Below, piece after piece: positions 34,196 to 43,640 of a DNA stretch of 64,000 nt (position 1 is the first letter of the stretch; every line of letters starts with the position of its first letter). Both the position numbers and the translations under genes were made by a program. The notes beneath the pieces are model-generated. The model saw nothing but the letters and a program-made list of their open reading frames with translations. It made no database searches and was not told where the DNA came from. This DNA comes from Nocardiopsis mwathae (GTDB taxonomy: Bacteria > Actinomycetota > Actinomycetes > Streptosporangiales > Streptosporangiaceae). The stretch spans positions 4,092,001-4,156,000 of the forward strand of contig NZ_JACHDS010000001.1 of NCBI RefSeq assembly GCF_014201195.1, given 5' to 3'.

Positions 34196-35080
34196 TCAGG
34201 AGGCGCGGGTCGGCGCATGCTCGGCGATGCGGGCGAACTCCACCACGTCCAGGGCTTCGCCGCGGGCCGAGGGGTCGACCCCGGCGGCCCGCAGGGCGGC
34301 CTCCGCGGCCGGTGCCGACCCGGCCCAGGAGGACAGGGCCGAGCGCAGCGTCTTGCGGCGCTGCGCGAACGCGGCGTCGATCACCGCGAACACCTGCTCA
34401 CGGGAGGCGGTCGCGCTCGGCGCGGGCCGACGGCGCAACTCGACCAGGCCGGAGTCGACGTTGGGAGCCGGCCAGAAGACGTTGCGGCCGACGGCGCCCG
34501 CGCGGCGCACGTCGGCGTACCAAGCGGCCTTGGCGGAGGGCACGCCGTAGGTCCGGCTGCCCGGACGGGCGGCGAGCCGGTCGGCCACCTCCGACTGCAC
34601 CATCACCAGGCCGCGCCGCAGCGACGGCAGCAGCTCCAGCAGGTGGAGCACGACCGGAACGGCGACGTTGTAGGGCAGGTTGGCGACCAGCGCGGTCGGC
34701 GCGGGGCCGGGGATCTCGTCGACGCGCATGGCGTCGGCGGTGACGACCCGCAGGCGGTCGGCGAGGTCCGGGGCGTACTCGCCGACGGTGGCGGGCAGCG
34801 CCTCGGCGAGCCTGGGGTCGATCTCGACCGCGGTGACCTGGCGGACGTGCGGGAGCAGCGCCAGCGTGAGCGACCCGAGACCGGGACCCACCTCCAGGAC
34901 GACGTCGTCCGCTCCGACCTCCGCGACCCGTACGATCCGGCGCACGGTCCCGGCGTCGATGACGAAGTTCTGGCCGAGCGTCTTGGTCGGCCGGACTCCG
35001 AGGCGGTCGGCGAGCCGCCGCACGTCGGCCGGGGTGAGCAGGCGGGTGGAATCGGGTATCTCAGCGTGGGTCACCCACAT
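34196..35080 (-). CDS. rsmA: 16S rRNA (adenine1518/1519-N6,N6) dimethyltransferase RsmA/KsgA
   Basis: About 294 aa from ATG 35080 (GTG 35074 also possible). SAM-binding GxGx[40 protein letters not shown]; catalytic NLPY in [17 protein letters not shown]; and [14 protein letters not shown]. It dimethylates two adenosines near the 3' end of 16S rRNA, a ribosome-assembly checkpoint. Convergent with the Ser/Thr kinase across the 31-bp hairpin, divergent from the AMACR-type gene. Confidence 0.96.
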   Translation of the reverse strand: MWVTHAEIPDSTRLLTPADVRRLADRLGVRPTKTLGQNFVIDAGTVRRIVRVAEVGADDVVLEVGPGLGSLTLALLPHVRQVTAVEIDPRLAEALPATVGEYAPDLADRLRVVTADAMRVDEIPGPAPTALVANLPYNVAVPVVLHLLELLPSLRRGLVMVQSEVADRLAARPGSRTYGVPSAKAAWYADVRRAGAVGRNVFWPAPNVDSGLVELRRRPAPSATASREQVFAVIDAAFAQRRKTLRSALSSWAGSAPAAEAALRAAGVDPSARGEALDVVEFARIAEHAPTRAS

Positions 35081-35205
35081 ATCTTGCCAGGCCGCCGGGG
35101 CGGGGTGGCCGCTCCGCGGCATGGCGCATCCGGCTCTCGACCCGCACAATGGGAATCCACCCAAAACCGAATGAGATTCGAATCAGGCTCAGTGGAGGCT
35201 AACCG

Positions 35206-36312
35206 ATGGGTCCCCTCAACGGCGTCCGAGTCGTGGAGTTCGCCGGTATCGGCCCCGGTCCGATGGCCGCGATGCTCCTCGCCGACCTCGGCGCCGACGT
35301 CATCCGGCTAGACCGGCCCGCCACCGCCGACGCGGTGCGTGCGGGCGCGCCCCGCCCGCACATGGCCTCCGGACGCCCGATCCTCGGGGTCGACCTCAAG
35401 TCCGAGGAGGGCGTCGCCACCGCGCGCCGCCTGGTCGCCGCCGCCGACGTGCTGCTGGAGGGCTACCGCCCCGGCGTCATGGAGCGGCGGGGGCTCGGTC
35501 CCGACGAGTGCCTCGGCCTCAACCCGCGGCTCGTCTACGCGCGGATGACCGGGTGGGGGCAGGACGGGCCGCTCGCCGAGCGCGCCGGACACGATATGAA
35601 CTACATCTCGCTGAACGGGACCCTGCACTCCATCGGCCGCCGCGGCGGGCCGCCGCTGCCCCCGGTCAACCTGCTCGGCGACTTCGGCGGCGGCACCATG
35701 TTCGTCGTCACCGGCATCCTCAGCGCCCTCGTGGAACGGCAGTCCTCCGGCCGGGGCCAGGTCGTGGACGCCGCGATGGTCGACGGCAGCGCCTTCCTGG
35801 CCTCGATGATGTACGAGGACCGCGAGCGCGGGATGTGGACCGACGAGCGCGGCACCAACTACCTCGACACCGGGGCGCCCTGGTACGACGTCTACGAGTG
35901 CGCCGACGGGCGGCACATCTCCGTCGGCTGCATCGAGCCGCAGTTCTACGCGGCGTTCCTGGCGGGGATCGGGCTGGCCGAGGCCGACCTCCCGGACCAG
36001 TGGGACCGCGACCGCTGGCCCGAGCTGCGCGAACGCTTCGCCGAGGTGCTGCGCACCCGTACCCGCGACGAATGGGCCGACACCTTCGCCGACACCGACG
36101 CCTGCGTCCAGCCGGTCCTGTCCATGCCCGAGGCCGCCGACCACCCGCACGTGCGGGCCCGCGGCGCGGTCGTCCGCAAGGGCGACCGCCTCTACCCGGG
36201 CCCGGCCCCCCGCTTCAGCCGCACCCCCGGAACCGCCACGCGCGACCCCGACCACCCGGAACCCGCCCTGGACGACGTCCTCACGTCCTGGGGCGTCGAC
36301 CCCCGGCCGTGA
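35206..36312 (+). CDS. Alpha-methylacyl-CoA racemase / family III CoA-transferase
   Basis: 368 aa. N-terminal [37 protein letters not shown]. Racemase catalytic residues can be placed by analogy with M. tuberculosis MCR: His in [12 protein letters not shown], Asp in NLLGDFGGG, and Glu in [12 protein letters not shown]. Racemases have these three, whereas CoA-transferases use an Asp at another position, so AMACR is preferred. It would epimerise 2-methylacyl-CoA thioesters during branched-chain or sterol side-chain degradation. It is inserted between rsmA and tatD, where many actinomycetes have an rpf gene; no rpf is seen here. Confidence 0.88.
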   Translation: MGPLNGVRVVEFAGIGPGPMAAMLLADLGADVIRLDRPATADAVRAGAPRPHMASGRPILGVDLKSEEGVATARRLVAAADVLLEGYRPGVMERRGLGPDECLGLNPRLVYARMTGWGQDGPLAERAGHDMNYISLNGTLHSIGRRGGPPLPPVNLLGDFGGGTMFVVTGILSALVERQSSGRGQVVDAAMVDGSAFLASMMYEDRERGMWTDERGTNYLDTGAPWYDVYECADGRHISVGCIEPQFYAAFLAGIGLAEADLPDQWDRDRWPELRERFAEVLRTRTRDEWADTFADTDACVQPVLSMPEAADHPHVRARGAVVRKGDRLYPGPAPRFSRTPGTATRDPDHPEPALDDVLTSWGVDPRP

Positions 36313-36313
36313 C

Positions 36314-36361
36314 CAGGGCGGCCGGCGGCGATCCGTCCGTCCTGCCCCGTCGGCCGCCCTG
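36314..36361. terminator. Hairpin between convergent AMACR and tatD genes
   Basis: Arms CAGGGCGGCCG (36314-36324) and CGGCCGCCCTG (36351-36361), 11 bp perfect, 26-nt spacer, between the two convergent stops. It lacks the GATCTCG core of the other family. Confidence 0.55.
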
Positions 36362-36373
36362 AGCGCCGCGGGG

Positions 36374-37297
36374 TCAGTCCAGGCCGAAGGCGCGCTTGGC
36401 GTTGGCGGCGACCGACGTCGCCAGGTCATCCTCGTCCAGGCCCTTGACCCCGGCCAGGGCGCGCAGGGTGTGCGGAACGAGGTAGGGGGCGTTGGGGCGG
36501 CCCCGGTAGGGCTTGGGGGTGAGGAACGGGGCGTCGGTCTCCACCAGGATCAGGTCGGCCGGGGCGACCGCGGCCGCGTCGCGCAGCGACTGGGCACTGG
36601 CGAAGGTGACGTTGCCCGCGAAGCTCATGAAGTAGCCGTTGTCAGCGCACACCCGGGCCATGTCGGCGTCGCCGGAGAAGCAGTGGAAGACCACCCGGTC
36701 CGGGGCGCCCTCCTCCTTGAGGACGCGCAGGACGTCGTCGTGGGCGTCGCGGTCGTGGATCATCACGGCCAGCCCGTGCCGCTTGGCGATGTCGATGTGG
36801 CGCCGGAACGACTCCTGCTGCGCCGCGACCCCCTCCCCGCCGGTGCGGAAGTAGTCCAGGCCGGTCTCGCCCACCGCCCGCACCTGCGGCAGCGCCGCCA
36901 GCCGGTCGATCTCGGCGACGGCCTCCTCCAGCCCGGCCATGCCCGCGGCCGCGCGCACCTTGCCGGCCCAGTCGGTGTCGTCGACCTCGACGCCCTCGGC
37001 GCCGTCGCCGTGCACGATGCGCGGGGCCTCGTTGGGGTGCAGGGCGACCGCGGCCCAGACGGCGGGGTGCTCGGCGGCCACCCGGGCCGCCCACTGCGAG
37101 GAGGCGACGTCCACGCCGACCTGGATCAGCGGGGTGACCCCCACCGCCTCGGCGGCGGCGACGATCTCACCGACGTCCGGGTCCTGCATGTCCATGTGGG
37201 TGTGGCTGTCGGCGACGGCCACGCGCAGCGGCTCGGGCGCGGGCGGCGGGGTCGCGGCGTTGCGTTCGCGGACGGCCTTGCCACTGCGTTTGCCCAT
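36374..37297 (-). CDS. tatD: TatD family deoxyribonuclease/hydrolase
   Basis: 307 aa from ATG 37297 (GAGGAAA eight bases upstream). Metal-dependent TIM-barrel motifs: VADSHTHMDM, AVGETGLDYFRT, AVMIHDRDAHDD, VVFHCFSGD, and ILVETDAPFLTPKPYRGRPN. The charged N-terminal ~35 residues are not part of the barrel. It follows metG on the minus strand, the conserved metG-tatD order. TatD has 3'-5' DNase activity and a role in DNA repair or degradation; it is not a Tat translocase component. Confidence 0.94.
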   Translation of the reverse strand: MGKRSGKAVRERNAATPPPAPEPLRVAVADSHTHMDMQDPDVGEIVAAAEAVGVTPLIQVGVDVASSQWAARVAAEHPAVWAAVALHPNEAPRIVHGDGAEGVEVDDTDWAGKVRAAAGMAGLEEAVAEIDRLAALPQVRAVGETGLDYFRTGGEGVAAQQESFRRHIDIAKRHGLAVMIHDRDAHDDVLRVLKEEGAPDRVVFHCFSGDADMARVCADNGYFMSFAGNVTFASAQSLRDAAAVAPADLILVETDAPFLTPKPYRGRPNAPYLVPHTLRALAGVKGLDEDDLATSVAANAKRAFGLD

Positions 37298-37432
37298 CGG
37301 TCCGGTTTCCTCTTTCCCTCTGCGTTCTTCCACCCGGCGCGCACGCCTCCGGCGGACCGCTCCGGTACAACAACGGTCCGCCGGTGATTGTTCTCCGAGG
37401 CCCGCCCGGGCACCCGGGCGGGCCCTGGCGCG

Positions 37433-39250
37433 TCAGCCCGCGGCCGCTTCCAGGCGGGCCAGTTCCTCGTCGACGACGCTCTGGTCGAGCTTGGCGAACA
37501 GCGGCTTGGGGGGCGACAGCGGGGTGCCGGGGACGATCGGGACGGACGCCCAGGTCGCCTCGTTGTCCGCGTAGTCGCCGGTGATGACCGGGTAGGAGGT
37601 CGACTCACTCCCACCGCCGATGGTGTCCACGCCCTCGTCGATGCGCGGCATGCCCGACCAGACGCCGGTGCCGCCCAGCATCGCGTACACCTTGTTGGAC
37701 GACTCGGGCAGGAACGGGGTCAGCAGCGTCTTGGCGTCGCTGACGAGCTGCAGCGCGACGTGCAGCACCGTCGCCATCCGCTCCGGGTCGGTCTTCTTCA
37801 GCGCCCACGGGGCCTGGTCGGAGATGTACTTGTTGGCCTCGGCGACGGTGCGCATGGCCTCCTGCAGGGCCGCTTTGAACCGGGACCGGTCCAGGTGCTC
37901 GCCGACCACCGCGAACGCCGCCTTGGAGTGGTCGAGCACGCGGCGGTCCTCGTCGGTGAGCTCTCCGGCCTCGGGGATCGCGCCGAGGTTCTTCACCGCC
38001 ATCGAGATGGACCGGTTGACCAGGTTGCCCCACGCCGCGACGAGCTCGTCGTTGTTGCGGCGCACGAACTCGGCCCAGGTGAAGTCGGTGTCCTGGGTCT
38101 CCGGACCGGCCGCGACGATGTAGTAGCGCAGCGCGTCGGCGGAGTAGCGCTCCAGGAAGTCGCGGACGTAGATGACCACGCGCCGCGACGAGGAGAACTT
38201 GCGGCCCTCCATGGTGAGGAACTCGCTGGCCACGACCTCGGTGGGCAGGTTCATCGCACCCAGCGTCCCGGGCAGGCCGCCGCGGTCTCCGCGCCCGTTG
38301 TAGCCGAGCAGGATGGCCGGCCAGATCTCGGAGTGGAAGACGATGTTGTCCTTGCCCATGAAGTAGTAGGACTCGGCCCCCTCCGCCTGCCACCAGCGGC
38401 GCCACGCCTCCGGGTCGCCGGTGCGCTTGGCCCACTCGATGGCGGCCGACAGGTAGCCGATGACCGCGTCGAACCACACGTAGAGGCGCTTGTTCTCGTT
38501 GTCGCTCCAGCCCTCGACAGGGATCGGTACACCCCAGTTGAGGTCGCGCGTGACCGCGCGCGGCTGCAGGTCGTCGAGGAGGTTGAGGGAGAACTTCAGG
38601 ACGTTGGGGCGCCACTGGCCGGACTTGGACCGCAGCCACTCCCCCAGCACCTCGGTGAACGCGGGAAGGTCGAGCATGAAGTGCTCGGTGTCGACGAACT
38701 CCGGAACCTCGCCGTCGATCTTCGAGCGCGGATCGATCAGGTCGATGGGGTCGAGCTGGTTGCCGCAGTTGTCGCACTGGTCGCCGCGCGCGCCGTCGTA
38801 GCCGCAGATCGGGCAGACACCCTCGATGTAGCGGTCGGGCAGGGTGCGCCTGGTCGTCGGGGAGACGGCGCCCTTGGTGGTGCGGGTGAAGATGTAGCCG
38901 TTCTCATAGAGCCCGGTGAACAGCTCCTGGGCGACGGCGTAGTGGTTGCCCGTGGTGGTGCGGGTGAACAGGTCGTAGGAGAGCCCGAGCGCGACGAGGT
39001 CTTCGACGATGACCTTGTTGTACCGGTCGGCCAGCTCGCGGGCCGAGACGCCCTCCTTGTCGGCCAGCACCTGGATGGGGGTGCCGTGCTCGTCGGTGCC
39101 GCTGACCATGAGCACGTCGTGGCCGGACATTCGCTGGAACCGAGCGAAGACGTCGGAGGGGACTCCGAACCCGGATACGTGCCCAATGTGGCGGGGCCCG
39201 TTGGTGTAGGGCCAGGCCACCGCGGTCAGGATGTGGCGTTTCGACGACAT
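37433..39250 (-). CDS. metG: Methionyl-tRNA synthetase
   Basis: 605 aa class I aminoacyl-tRNA synthetase. HIGH box: [31 protein letters not shown] equivalent is KFSSSR ([21 protein letters not shown]). Zinc-binding connective peptide [18 protein letters not shown] is a two-CxxC form. Length fits the actinobacterial type without a C-terminal tRNA-binding extension. No T-box or SAM-dependent leader is recognisable upstream. Confidence 0.98.
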   Translation of the reverse strand: MSSKRHILTAVAWPYTNGPRHIGHVSGFGVPSDVFARFQRMSGHDVLMVSGTDEHGTPIQVLADKEGVSARELADRYNKVIVEDLVALGLSYDLFTRTTTGNHYAVAQELFTGLYENGYIFTRTTKGAVSPTTRRTLPDRYIEGVCPICGYDGARGDQCDNCGNQLDPIDLIDPRSKIDGEVPEFVDTEHFMLDLPAFTEVLGEWLRSKSGQWRPNVLKFSLNLLDDLQPRAVTRDLNWGVPIPVEGWSDNENKRLYVWFDAVIGYLSAAIEWAKRTGDPEAWRRWWQAEGAESYYFMGKDNIVFHSEIWPAILLGYNGRGDRGGLPGTLGAMNLPTEVVASEFLTMEGRKFSSSRRVVIYVRDFLERYSADALRYYIVAAGPETQDTDFTWAEFVRRNNDELVAAWGNLVNRSISMAVKNLGAIPEAGELTDEDRRVLDHSKAAFAVVGEHLDRSRFKAALQEAMRTVAEANKYISDQAPWALKKTDPERMATVLHVALQLVSDAKTLLTPFLPESSNKVYAMLGGTGVWSGMPRIDEGVDTIGGGSESTSYPVITGDYADNEATWASVPIVPGTPLSPPKPLFAKLDQSVVDEELARLEAAAG

Positions 39251-39372
39251 GCCCCAAGCCTAAAGGGCAAGGGGTGCGGCTTCGCACCGCATTTCCCCGC
39301 GGCGTCGCGGTGTCCATTCGTTTCCGCACCTCGATAGTGTGTGTTTCGGAACTCTTGTATGCGACACGCGAG

Positions 39373-39882
39373 GTGACCGGCACGTCCGGTGGTCCGACGA
39401 AGGCGGTGGTCATCACGGTCTCCCGTGTCCTGGCCATGCTGCTCGTGGCCGCAGCGCTGCTGCTCGGCGCGCCGCTGCAGTCGGCGGCCGCCGCCGGCTC
39501 GATCCCGGCCTCCCTGATTCCGGCGGGCCGGGCCGTCGCCATGCCCGGACCCGACGCCGAGGAGGCGCAGCCGCGCACCTGCCGCGTCGCCGGCACCGCG
39601 TCGGCGACGGCGGCATCGACGTCCGCGGGCGGCACGCACACCGCCGAGCACCCGCGGCACGACACCGAGGTCGTCGCACCGGCGATGCCCGTGTGGAAGG
39701 GCGACCACCGCCCCGCCCTGCGGGACATGCCCGACGTCTACGCCCCGGGCACGCCGCAGCTGCCCGACATCGGCGAGGCGTGGGGGCGCGCGCCCCTGCC
39801 CTCGTCGGCGCGGATGCCGGACCATGCCGACACGTGCTCCCTTCCGCTGGGTCGGGCACCGCCTCTCAGCGCACGCGCGTGA
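39373..39882 (+). CDS. Hypothetical exported protein
   Basis: About 169 aa from GTG 39373 (GTG 39406, preceded by GAAGG, is equally possible). A clear signal peptide is present: VITVSRVLAMLLVAAALLLGAPLQSAAAAG. The mature part is Pro/Ala-rich and low in recognisable motifs, with two Cys (RTCRVAG and DTCSLPLG). Codon third positions are GC-rich throughout the reading frame, supporting expression. Divergent from metG and 80 bases before secDF. I do not recognise a family. Confidence 0.5.
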   Translation: MTGTSGGPTKAVVITVSRVLAMLLVAAALLLGAPLQSAAAAGSIPASLIPAGRAVAMPGPDAEEAQPRTCRVAGTASATAASTSAGGTHTAEHPRHDTEVVAPAMPVWKGDHRPALRDMPDVYAPGTPQLPDIGEAWGRAPLPSSARMPDHADTCSLPLGRAPPLSARA

Positions 39883-39963
39883 ACTCCGCTCTCACGTGAC
39901 CCGGCGCTCGCCGTCGGGCCCATCCGTCGTTCTTCATTCGCATATCCCTGAGAGGTACCCGTC

Positions 39964-42588
39964 TTGTCCACTCAAACGGGAGCCGGTGCACGCTGGGCGC
40001 GTGGCATCATCTCCCTGGTCATCGTGCTCGGCGCCTTCGCCGCCGCATGGTTCATACCGCCGAAACTGGGGCTCGACCTCAGCGGCGGTACCCAGATCGT
40101 CCTGCAGACCGAGGACGGCGCCGACGGCACTCCCGCCGACGCCGACAACACCGACAAGGTCATCGAGGTGCTCCGGCAGCGCATCGACAGCCTCGGTGTC
40201 AGCGAGGCGACGATGTCGCGCTCCGGCTCGGACCGGATCATCGTCGAACTTCCCGGTGTTCAGGACCCGACCGAAGCCGCCGACATCCTCGGCCAGACCG
40301 CGCAGCTGACCTTCCACCCGGTCCTTGGCGTCGCCCCCGCGGGCGGCGGCGGACCCGGTGTGGCCCCGCCCGGCGGTGACGAGGCCCGCGCCCCGTCCGA
40401 CGCGGCCGACGAGGCCAAGCCCCCGGCGGAGCACGACACCGGCGCCGGTCCCGACGAGGACGGCATCTCCCAGGAGCAGCTGCAGGAGATGCTCCAGGGG
40501 CAGCAGGGCCAGCCGCCGGGCGGCGGCGGACAGCCGGCCGAGAACCCCGACGACGTCAAGCTGACGCTCCCCGACGACCAGGGCGAGCAGCTGCAGCTCG
40601 GCGACACCGCGATCCGGGGCGACAAGGTCTCCAGCGCCTCGGCCGTCCTCGACGCCACGACGCAGACCCAGTGGCAGGTCGACGTCGCGTTCCGCGGCGA
40701 CGGCCGCGACCAGTGGCGTGAGCTGACCGGACAGGCCGCCTGCAACCCGATGGGCGACCCCAAGCGCCGGGTGGCCATCGTCCTGGACGACAAGATCATC
40801 TCGGCCCCCGAGGTCAACCAGGACGTGGCCTGTGAGACCGGCATGTCCGGCGGGTCCACCACCATCACCAGCTCCGCCTTCACCAAGGAGACCTCCAACG
40901 AGCTGGCGGTCCTGATCGAGGGCGGCTCGCTGCCGCTGCCGGTCCAGGAGATCCAGCGCCAGACCGTCGGCCCGACGCTGGGCGCCGACGCGATCAAGGC
41001 CAGCTTCATCGCCGGCGGTGTCGGCATCCTGCTGACCGCCATCTACATCTGCCTGGCCTACCGCTTCGTCGGTTTCCTCGCCTCCGTGGCGCTGGCCTGC
41101 TACACGCTGATCGCCTACGCGGCGCTGGTCGCGCTGGGGGCGACGCTCACCTTGCCGGGCCTGGCCGGGTTCGTGCTCGCGATCGGTATGGCGATCGACG
41201 CCAACGTGCTGATATTCGAACGAGCGCGGGAGGAGTACCAACACCAGCAGAAGGTGTACGACTCCAACAAGTCGGCCGGGATGATCGACGCCACCGAGGC
41301 GGAGACCGAACAGGCGGAGGCCGGGGTGCTGTCCCGGCGCCGCCGCCGGGCGATCCCGCCGAACCTGCAGAAGGCGTTCGTCACCGGTTCGCAGAAGGCG
41401 TGGAGCGCCGTCATCGACACGAACATCACGACGCTCATCGCGGCGGCGCTGCTGTTCTTCCTCGCCTCCGGCAACGTCCAGGGCTTCGGTGTCACGCTGG
41501 GCCTGGGCACGCTGGCGTCGATGATCTCGGCTCTGGTCATCGCGCGTGTGTTCGTGGAGTGGGCGGTCCGCCGCAAGATCGTCCGCAAGCACCCCGCGAT
41601 CAGCGGTATCTCCAAGATCAGCGGTGTGCGCGCCTGGCTGACGCGCCGCAACCCGAACCTGATGGGCATGCGCAAGGCGTTCCTCATGGTCGCCGGGGTG
41701 GTCGTGGTGGTCGCGGTCGCCGGTGTGCTGATCCGCCCGCCGAACTTCGGTGTGGAGTTCACCGGTGGCCGGGTCATGGACTTCACCACCGAGCAGACCA
41801 TCAGCGTCACCGATGCCCGCCAGGCGGTGTCCGATGCCGGATTCCCCAGCGCGGTGGTCCAGGCGTCGGGCGACGGCGACATCGCGGTGCGCACCGGTCC
41901 GATCAGCGACGCCGACGCGGAGACGATCCAGAACGCCATCGGCGACGAGGCCGGGGCGACGGAGCGCATCAGCGACGAGAAGATCGGCCCGAGCATGGGC
42001 AACGAGCTGCGGAACAAGGCGCTGATCGCGCTCATCGCCGCGCTCGCGCTGCAGATGATCTACCTGGCCTGGCGGTTCCGCTGGTCGTTCGGCCTGGCCA
42101 CAATGGTGTCGCTGGCGTTCAACCTGGCCGTGGTCATCGGTCTGTTCTGCTGGCTGGGCAAGCCGATCGACGGCGTGTTCCTGGCCGCACTGCTGAGTGT
42201 CATCGGCTTCACGGTCAATGACGCGGTGGTCGTGATGGACCGTATCCGCGACGAGTGGGCACGAGATAGCAAGTCCGGGTTCGTCTCGATCACCAACACG
42301 GCCATCCTGCACACGCTGCCGCGAACGGTGAACACGACCATCGGCGGTGTGTTCATCCTGGCCACGCTTGCGGTCTTCGGCGGTTCCTCGCTGCGGGACT
42401 TCTCGATCGCGATGCTGGTGGGTCTGATCACCGGTGTGCTGTCCACGATCATCGTGGCGTCGCCACTGGCGATCTGGCTGCAGAGGTTCGACAAGACCGA
42501 CCCGCCGCACGTGCAGCGGGAGAAGAAGGCCAAGCAGCGCCGGGAGGTGCGCAGCGCACGGGAGCAGAGCGACGGCGCGGTCGTCTGA
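39964..42588 (+). CDS. secDF: Fused protein translocase subunit SecDF
   Basis: 874 aa in which SecD (about 1-540) and SecF (about 570-870) are one chain with 12 expected TM segments. SecD landmarks: LGLDLSGGTQIVL (D1) and the P1-head strands VAIVLDDKIISAPEV; first RND block AIGMAIDANVLIFERAREE. SecF: NFGVEFTGGRVMDF, and VIGFTVNDAVVVMDRIRDE. The SecD part carries an ~80-residue Gly/Pro/Gln/Asp insertion (about 122-200). TTG start 39964 with GAGAGG upstream. SecDF uses the proton motive force to help late steps of secretion. Fused SecDF is usually an additional copy in actinobacteria; yajC and a separate secD/secF are not in the window. Confidence 0.94.
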   Translation: MSTQTGAGARWARGIISLVIVLGAFAAAWFIPPKLGLDLSGGTQIVLQTEDGADGTPADADNTDKVIEVLRQRIDSLGVSEATMSRSGSDRIIVELPGVQDPTEAADILGQTAQLTFHPVLGVAPAGGGGPGVAPPGGDEARAPSDAADEAKPPAEHDTGAGPDEDGISQEQLQEMLQGQQGQPPGGGGQPAENPDDVKLTLPDDQGEQLQLGDTAIRGDKVSSASAVLDATTQTQWQVDVAFRGDGRDQWRELTGQAACNPMGDPKRRVAIVLDDKIISAPEVNQDVACETGMSGGSTTITSSAFTKETSNELAVLIEGGSLPLPVQEIQRQTVGPTLGADAIKASFIAGGVGILLTAIYICLAYRFVGFLASVALACYTLIAYAALVALGATLTLPGLAGFVLAIGMAIDANVLIFERAREEYQHQQKVYDSNKSAGMIDATEAETEQAEAGVLSRRRRRAIPPNLQKAFVTGSQKAWSAVIDTNITTLIAAALLFFLASGNVQGFGVTLGLGTLASMISALVIARVFVEWAVRRKIVRKHPAISGISKISGVRAWLTRRNPNLMGMRKAFLMVAGVVVVVAVAGVLIRPPNFGVEFTGGRVMDFTTEQTISVTDARQAVSDAGFPSAVVQASGDGDIAVRTGPISDADAETIQNAIGDEAGATERISDEKIGPSMGNELRNKALIALIAALALQMIYLAWRFRWSFGLATMVSLAFNLAVVIGLFCWLGKPIDGVFLAALLSVIGFTVNDAVVVMDRIRDEWARDSKSGFVSITNTAILHTLPRTVNTTIGGVFILATLAVFGGSSLRDFSIAMLVGLITGVLSTIIVASPLAIWLQRFDKTDPPHVQREKKAKQRREVRSAREQSDGAVV

Positions 42589-42607
42589 CCGGGTCGCGCG
42601 ACGCGAG

Positions 42608-42650
42608 GGGGGCTCCCGGCGGACTCCGTTCCGCCGGGAGCCCCCTTCTT
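42608..42650. terminator. Strong intrinsic terminator after secDF
   Basis: Perfect 15-bp stem (GGGGGCTCCCGGCGG 42608-42622, CCGCCGGGAGCCCCC 42631-42645), 8-nt loop, followed by TTCTTTT. It lies between secDF and convergent rsmI. Confidence 0.9.
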
Positions 42651-42680
42651 TTCCGATGGTCGCGGGAGAGGGCCGTCGGG

Positions 42681-43553
42681 TCAGCGGTGGACGGCGTCGT
42701 AGACCTCGCGCTTGGGCAGCCCGAGTGCCTTGGCCACCTCCTGGATGGCCTGTTTGCGGGGCACCCCCTCGCCCTCGCGTTCGGCGACGGCCGCGGCCAG
42801 GTCGGCGGGTTCGCGGGGGACCGCGCCCGGGACGGCGCCGCCCACGACGAGGGTGATCTCCCCGCGCACCTCACCGCTCGCCCACTCGGCGAGCTCGGCC
42901 AGCGGGCCGCGGCGCACCTCCTCGTAGGTCTTGGTGAGTTCCCGGCACACCGCCGCGGGGCGGTCCGGGCCGAACGCCTCGGCCATGGCCCGCAGCGTCG
43001 CGGCCAGCCGGTGCGGGCTCTCGAAGAAGACCATGGTGCGGCGCTCCGCGGCCAGCTCGGCGAGTCGCCCGGCCAGTCCCTTGCGCGGTGGGAAGCCCTC
43101 GAAGCAGAAGCGGTCGGTCGGCAGCCCGGACAGCACCAGCGCCGTGGTGACGGCCGACGGGCCGGGGATGGCGGTGACACGCACCCCCGCCGCCACGCAG
43201 GCGGTCACCAGGCGGTAGCCGGGATCGGAGACGCCCGGCATCCCGGCGTCGGTCACCACCAGGACGTCCCGCCCGGCGCGCAGCTCGTCGAGCAGCTCGG
43301 CGGCACGGCGGGTCTCGTTGGCATCGTAGTAGGACACGACCCTGGCACCGCTCTCGCCGCCCAGCCGGACGTCGAGCCGGGAGGCGAACTGGCGCAGCCG
43401 CCGTGTATCCTCCGCCGCGATGATGTCCGCGTCGCGAAGCGCGTCCAGGAGGCGCGGCTGCGCGTCGCCACTGTGGCCGATGGGTATTCCCGCCAGCGTC
43501 AGCGTCCCGTACTCTGTGGCACTCGCGTCACCCGCGGTGGCCCCTTCGGTCAC
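42681..43553 (-). CDS. rsmI: 16S rRNA (cytidine1402-2'-O)-methyltransferase RsmI
   Basis: 290 aa tetrapyrrole-methylase-fold enzyme. Motifs: GTLTLAGIPIGHSGDAQPRLLDALRDADIIAAEDTRRLRQF, VVTDAGMPGVSDPGYRLV, VTAIPGPSAVTTALVLSGLPTDRFCFEGFPPRK, and the ECRELTK-like VCRELTKTYEEVRRG. The usual C-terminal HTH-like tail ends with KREVYDAVHR. GTG 43553. The gene is divergent from the PMT gene with ~90 bases between, a common actinobacterial pairing. Confidence 0.95.
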   Translation of the reverse strand: MTEGATAGDASATEYGTLTLAGIPIGHSGDAQPRLLDALRDADIIAAEDTRRLRQFASRLDVRLGGESGARVVSYYDANETRRAAELLDELRAGRDVLVVTDAGMPGVSDPGYRLVTACVAAGVRVTAIPGPSAVTTALVLSGLPTDRFCFEGFPPRKGLAGRLAELAAERRTMVFFESPHRLAATLRAMAEAFGPDRPAAVCRELTKTYEEVRRGPLAELAEWASGEVRGEITLVVGGAVPGAVPREPADLAAAVAEREGEGVPRKQAIQEVAKALGLPKREVYDAVHR

Positions 43554-43640
43554 TTTTCACCCGATCCATAAGCGCTACGGTTGGCTTGCCCCTCCGTCGG
43601 CGGACGGATCGGCGCCTGCAACCATCTCCGAACCAACTCT

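Noticed and set aside
37433-39250. Mutated KMSKS in MetRS as sign of inactivity
   Set aside because: KFSSS is a normal MetRS variant of the motif; HIGH and zinc sites are intact.
39251-39372. T-box or SAM-type riboswitch upstream of metG
   Set aside because: No specifier-loop, T-box core or S-box motif could be recognised.
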